Below, one piece after another: positions 60,876-64,000 of a DNA stretch of 64,000 bases (the first letter of the stretch is position 1; each line of letters opens with the position of its first letter). Source of the stretch: Paraburkholderia sp. BCC1885 (GTDB lineage Bacteria > Pseudomonadota > Gammaproteobacteria > Burkholderiales > Burkholderiaceae); the NCBI RefSeq assembly GCF_900996235.1, contig NZ_CAAJGM010000252.1:186001-250000 (forward strand), written 5' to 3'. Made by a program: the position numbers and the translations under genes. The notes below the pieces were generated by a model, which had not been told where the DNA came from, searched no databases, and worked only from the letters and a program-made list of their open reading frames with translations.

Positions 60876-62453
60876 TTATAGTGCGAGAAGTCCGTCTATC
60901 CGCCGCGCCAGCTTCAGGGGATTGTCCTGCCGCAGTGCTTCTGGAAGCAAAGCGTCTGGCACATCCTGATAGGAGACGGGCCGCAGGAACCGATCGATGG
61001 AAAGACTGCCGACAGATGTCGACCTTCCGTCCGATGTGGAAGGGAATGGCCCGCCATGAACCATGGCGTGAGAGACTTCAACCCCTGTTCCAAAGCCGTT
61101 GAAGAGGATCCGCCCCACCTGTTGCTCCAGCAATGGAATAAATGATCGAGCCTGCTCGAGATCCGCTTCATCAACGTGCAGCGACGCGGTAAGCTGCCCT
61201 TCAAGACGCTGCAATATCCGGCGAATCGCAACCATATCCTTGCAGCGAACGACGACCGATGCCGGCCCAAACATTTCCTCTGCTAGCTCCTCATGTGCAA
61301 GGAACGCTTCGTCGCTGACTGAGAACAGGTGCGCCTGGGCCTCATTTGGCCCTGTAGCCGCTTTCCCCGTTGCAAGGCAACTGACTGCTGCGTGCTGCTT
61401 CATCGCCGTCAGAGACCTCTCGTACGCCTCATGGATCGCGGGAGTTAGCATCGTGCCAGCTGGAACCGACGTCAGTATCTCTCGTACCCCAGCGATGAAC
61501 CGATCGAGCTTCGGGCTGTCAACCGCGAGCACGATGCCAGGATTTGTACAGAATTGCCCCGAACCGAGACACATTGAAGCGACAAAAGCTTTTGCGATAT
61601 CATCCGCCCTGCCGTGAAGCGCACCGGGAAACAGCAGAACCGGATTGACGCTACTCATTTCCGCATAGACCGGTATCGGGACCGCACGCGCCATTGCCAG
61701 ATTCCTTAGCGCCATACCACCCTTGCGGGAACCCGTAAAGCCAATTGCTTTTATGCGCGGGTCCTGAACCAGACGGCTGCCGATATCAAATCCCGCATCA
61801 AAAAGAAGGGAAAACGTGCCGGCCGGCATTGCGCAGTCGCGTACCGCATTTTGTACCGCCTTGCCGACCAGTTCGGATGTTCCGGGATGGGCCGGGTGAG
61901 CCTTGCAGACGACGGGACATCCGGCCGCCAGCGCAGCAGCCGTGTCGCCGCCCGCAACTGAAAATGCCAGAGGAAAGTTACTTGCTCCGAACACCGCAAC
62001 TGGACCAACGGGAACATTTCTCAGCCGCAGATCCGGCCGGCGGACCGGTTGGCGGTCTGAGAGCTCCCGATCGATACGCACGTCGAGATAATCTCCCTCA
62101 CGCACAACTGAAGCAAACATCTTCAGTTGTGCAACAGTACGCGATCTTTCGCCCTCAATGCGACTAGCTGGCAGCCCCGTCTCAGAAGCACAACGCTCAA
62201 CGAGCGTCGTGCCAAGATCCATGAGCCTATCGCCGACCGTCTCCAGAAACCGGGCACGCCTTGACGGCGGCATTTCCCGATAAGCGTCAAAGGCCTCAGC
62301 CGCAATCCTGCACGCTGCGTCCAGATCCGCTTGACTCACCCCCTTGTAGGCCGGATACAGCCGCTCGCCGGTCCTTGGGTTCAGCCCATGGAATGCACTG
62401 CCCTCGCCACTGACAACATCTAGCCCGATCAGCGAACCGCCTGTTAAATTCAT
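60876..62453 (-). CDS. Aldehyde dehydrogenase, alpha-ketoglutarate semialdehyde type
   Basis: A 525-residue aldehyde dehydrogenase of the KGSADH (NADP) group used in pentose and hexarate breakdown. It has the adaptation VFGASNFPLAFSVAGGDTAA around the coenzyme site, FTGSRKGGMALRN, YAEMSSVNPVLL carrying the catalytic glutamate and the cysteine in GSGQFCTNPGIVL. The length is above the usual 480-500. It starts at 62453, 21 nt after the binding protein stop. The substrate should be 2-oxoglutarate semialdehyde or a similar keto-aldehyde. Confidence 0.85.
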   Translation of the reverse strand: MNLTGGSLIGLDVVSGEGSAFHGLNPRTGERLYPAYKGVSQADLDAACRIAAEAFDAYREMPPSRRARFLETVGDRLMDLGTTLVERCASETGLPASRIEGERSRTVAQLKMFASVVREGDYLDVRIDRELSDRQPVRRPDLRLRNVPVGPVAVFGASNFPLAFSVAGGDTAAALAAGCPVVCKAHPAHPGTSELVGKAVQNAVRDCAMPAGTFSLLFDAGFDIGSRLVQDPRIKAIGFTGSRKGGMALRNLAMARAVPIPVYAEMSSVNPVLLFPGALHGRADDIAKAFVASMCLGSGQFCTNPGIVLAVDSPKLDRFIAGVREILTSVPAGTMLTPAIHEAYERSLTAMKQHAAVSCLATGKAATGPNEAQAHLFSVSDEAFLAHEELAEEMFGPASVVVRCKDMVAIRRILQRLEGQLTASLHVDEADLEQARSFIPLLEQQVGRILFNGFGTGVEVSHAMVHGGPFPSTSDGRSTSVGSLSIDRFLRPVSYQDVPDALLPEALRQDNPLKLARRIDGLLAL

Positions 62454-62474
62454 GCCAGTCTCCGTACCCGATAC

Positions 62475-63626
62475 TTAGTCTGCTGGGCGAGTCGTGATCG
62501 GTTGCCACTTTCCGTCTTTCACCTGATACAGGGTTGACACCGCCCCCTTGACCAGGCCTTTATCATCAAATGCAATATGTCCCGTGATTCCATCGAAGGA
62601 AATGGTCTTCAGCACCGGGAGATAGACCTTCGAATCGATCGAATTGGCCTTTTGCATGGCGTTGATTGCTGCCCAAGCGGCGTCATAACCAAACGGAGCG
62701 TAGGTTTGGGCCGCGGTGCCAAAAGCCTTCTGGTATCGCTCGCCAAAGTCCTTCCCCTGCTGCAGGCGATCCAGAGGCGCCCCTGGTTCCCACGCCATCG
62801 CTCCCTCTCCGGCATCCCCAGCCAACTGCAGAAAGTCGGAGTCGGCGACTGCGCCGCCACCCAGAAGCTGCGCCTTCATTCCCAGCTGCTTCATGCGCTT
62901 CGCGACGCCCGCTGCCTGGCGGTCAAGCCCCCCAAAAAAGACCAGATCCACGTTTGCAGCCTTAAGCGCGGTGAGTTGGGAACTGAAATCAACCGCCTTA
63001 TCGTTGACATACTGTCGTGCCACGATCGAACCGCCCGCGGCTTTTACCGCCTGCTCGAAAACATCCGCCTCTCCCTGTCCAAACGCGGTCCGGTCATCAA
63101 TGATCGAGATGCGCTTCGCCTTTGTGACCTTGACCGCGTACGAGCCCGCAAGACCCGCGTTACCTGCATCGGTGCCGATTACGCTGAAAATGTGATCAAG
63201 ACCACGCTGATTGATAGCGGGATTCGTTGCACCTGGATTGATCATTACGACCCCAGCCTGCTGATAAACCAGGGAAGCCGGCAACGTTGTGCCTGAATTG
63301 AAATGTCCTATAACAACTGCAACACCGGAGTCAACCAGCTTTTGCGCCGCCTGAACGCCGATACGCGGGTCACCCTGATCATCCTCAGCGTGCAACTGAA
63401 AGTGCGCAACCTTTCCACCAATCATTATCTTCCTGCCGTTCGCGTCGTCCAGCGCGAGCTGAACTCCGTTCTGAATGTCTTTGCCAAATGAAGCGTTTCC
63501 CCCGGTCAATACCGCTGAAAATCCGACCGGGACATTCAGGTAGCTGGCAGACTTCGCGCTACTGACCCCGATCATACCAACTAGAAGCATGAGCGCCGCA
63601 CACCCCTTGGTCATCGATGATTTCAT
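62475..63626 (-). CDS. Leu/Ile/Val-type ABC substrate-binding protein
   Basis: A 383-residue periplasmic binding protein with a signal peptide (MKSSMTKGCAALMLLVGMIG, cleaved near SAKSAS). It shares the LivK core (LNVPVGFSAVLTGGNASFGK, DDQGDPRIGVQAAQKLVDSG). It is directly upstream of the ketoglutarate-semialdehyde dehydrogenase and in the same orientation as livHMGF, so it may supply ligand to that transporter. A sugar acid or aromatic acid ligand is possible in view of its neighbours. Confidence 0.88.
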   Translation of the reverse strand: MKSSMTKGCAALMLLVGMIGVSSAKSASYLNVPVGFSAVLTGGNASFGKDIQNGVQLALDDANGRKIMIGGKVAHFQLHAEDDQGDPRIGVQAAQKLVDSGVAVVIGHFNSGTTLPASLVYQQAGVVMINPGATNPAINQRGLDHIFSVIGTDAGNAGLAGSYAVKVTKAKRISIIDDRTAFGQGEADVFEQAVKAAGGSIVARQYVNDKAVDFSSQLTALKAANVDLVFFGGLDRQAAGVAKRMKQLGMKAQLLGGGAVADSDFLQLAGDAGEGAMAWEPGAPLDRLQQGKDFGERYQKAFGTAAQTYAPFGYDAAWAAINAMQKANSIDSKVYLPVLKTISFDGITGHIAFDDKGLVKGAVSTLYQVKDGKWQPITTRPAD

Positions 63627-63734
63627 TTCGCACTCCTATTTTGCTAGTAAGATTTTTATAAAACGTTGGCCTGATTGCCACGATCAAAACACCAACACGA
63701 ATACGGGCCTTGGAGTGAGCGCTCCGCCTTCGGA

Positions 63735-64000
63735 CTACAACAAGCTTCTTTTGGCAAGATTGCGCATAAGGTGCGATACCCCGAAGCTCCACTCCGGGCA
63801 GTCTGTCGACAGGCGAACTTCGTTAGACAGTTCGCCAAGTTGCGTGCTCGATATCGTCACACGGTCGCCGATCCTGTGCGTGAACCCCTGACCTGACGTA
63901 TCGCGGTCCTGAGTTGGAGCAAACATGGTTCCCAGAAACAGTGCGAAACCATCCGGATATTGGTGGTGTGTTCCGATTGCCTGTGCCACGAGGTCTGCTG
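63735..64000 (-). CDS. AraD1-like FAH-family hydrolase/dehydratase, C-terminal part, cut by the window edge
   Basis: Only the last 88 or so residues are in the window; the gene continues to the right. VAQAIGTHHQYPDGFALFLG, TMFAPTQDRDTSGQGFTHRI and LSNEVRLSTDCPEWSFGVSH are characteristic of the fumarylacetoacetate hydrolase relatives annotated AraD1, which act on 2-keto-3-deoxy sugar acids. It is 108 nt upstream of the binding protein on the same strand. With the semialdehyde dehydrogenase it fits a 2-keto-3-deoxypentonate route to 2-oxoglutarate. Confidence 0.72.
   Translation of the reverse strand, partial: ADLVAQAIGTHHQYPDGFALFLGTMFAPTQDRDTSGQGFTHRIGDRVTISSTQLGELSNEVRLSTDCPEWSFGVSHLMRNLAKRSLL

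Overview
The window looks like accessory or secondary-replicon DNA of a Burkholderiaceae bacterium, probably Paraburkholderia or Caballeronia. This rests on high GC, Burkholderia-type porins, many LysR, AraC, TetR and IclR regulators each beside a small catabolic operon, and a livHMGF set of the Burkholderia type. It is a judgement from content; no database was searched. No rRNA, tRNA, CRISPR array or intact insertion sequence was seen.

Left part (1-14.6 kb). A quinone oxidoreductase and a divergent TetR regulator share two copies of one operator. They are followed by an AraC regulator, an MFS carrier with a tiny truncated exported ORF behind it, and an aldehyde dehydrogenase. Next is a gallate catabolism cluster: a LysR regulator with two helix-turn-helix domains, gallate dioxygenase, an aromatic-acid MFS carrier, a LigJ-type oxalomesaconate hydratase, a CHA aldolase, a cytoplasmic ModA-like protein where an OMA tautomerase might be expected, and a porin.

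Relic zone (14.7-15.9 kb) and its partners. This is a mosaic of broken pieces: a TetR gene end, a possible IS66 fragment, a copy of the first gene pair with about 1.28 kb deleted, and the C-terminus of a DUF3363 relaxase. A related EF-hand relic at 19.1-19.3 kb runs into the 3' end of an intact TetR gene and appears to have replaced its tail.

Middle (15.9-46.5 kb). Small regulator-plus-enzyme units follow: IclR/SDR/cupin/HAD, TetR/SDR, a frameshifted nitrilase-family gene, an EF-hand protein, TetR/SDR, and HD-protein/catalase/MOSC-reductase. Then come cyclopropane fatty acid synthase, two GlxA-type AraC regulators, and a catabolic block (PhzF, RidA, aldehyde dehydrogenase, alcohol dehydrogenase, polar amino-acid ABC importer, M24 hydrolase, FAD reductase). 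A cyclotransferase pseudogene and a membrane-protein pseudogene lie among more AraC and SDR genes.

Nitrile hydratase region (46.6-55.7 kb). A sigma-54 activator faces a well-formed -24/-12 promoter ahead of an alpha/beta hydrolase. Then come a CobW-type GTPase, a DUF1097 membrane protein, nitrile hydratase beta, alpha and activator, a cobalt transporter and a GlxA-type regulator. The alpha-subunit motif CTLCSC predicts a cobalt enzyme, which fits the metal-handling genes. No intact amidase or nitrilase lies in the window.

Right end (55.7-64 kb). A decayed stretch is followed, all on the minus strand, by livHMGF, a ketoglutarate-semialdehyde-type dehydrogenase, a Leu/Ile/Val-family binding protein, and the C-terminal part of an AraD1-like FAH-family enzyme cut by the window edge. 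This suggests import and oxidation of a sugar acid or similar compound.
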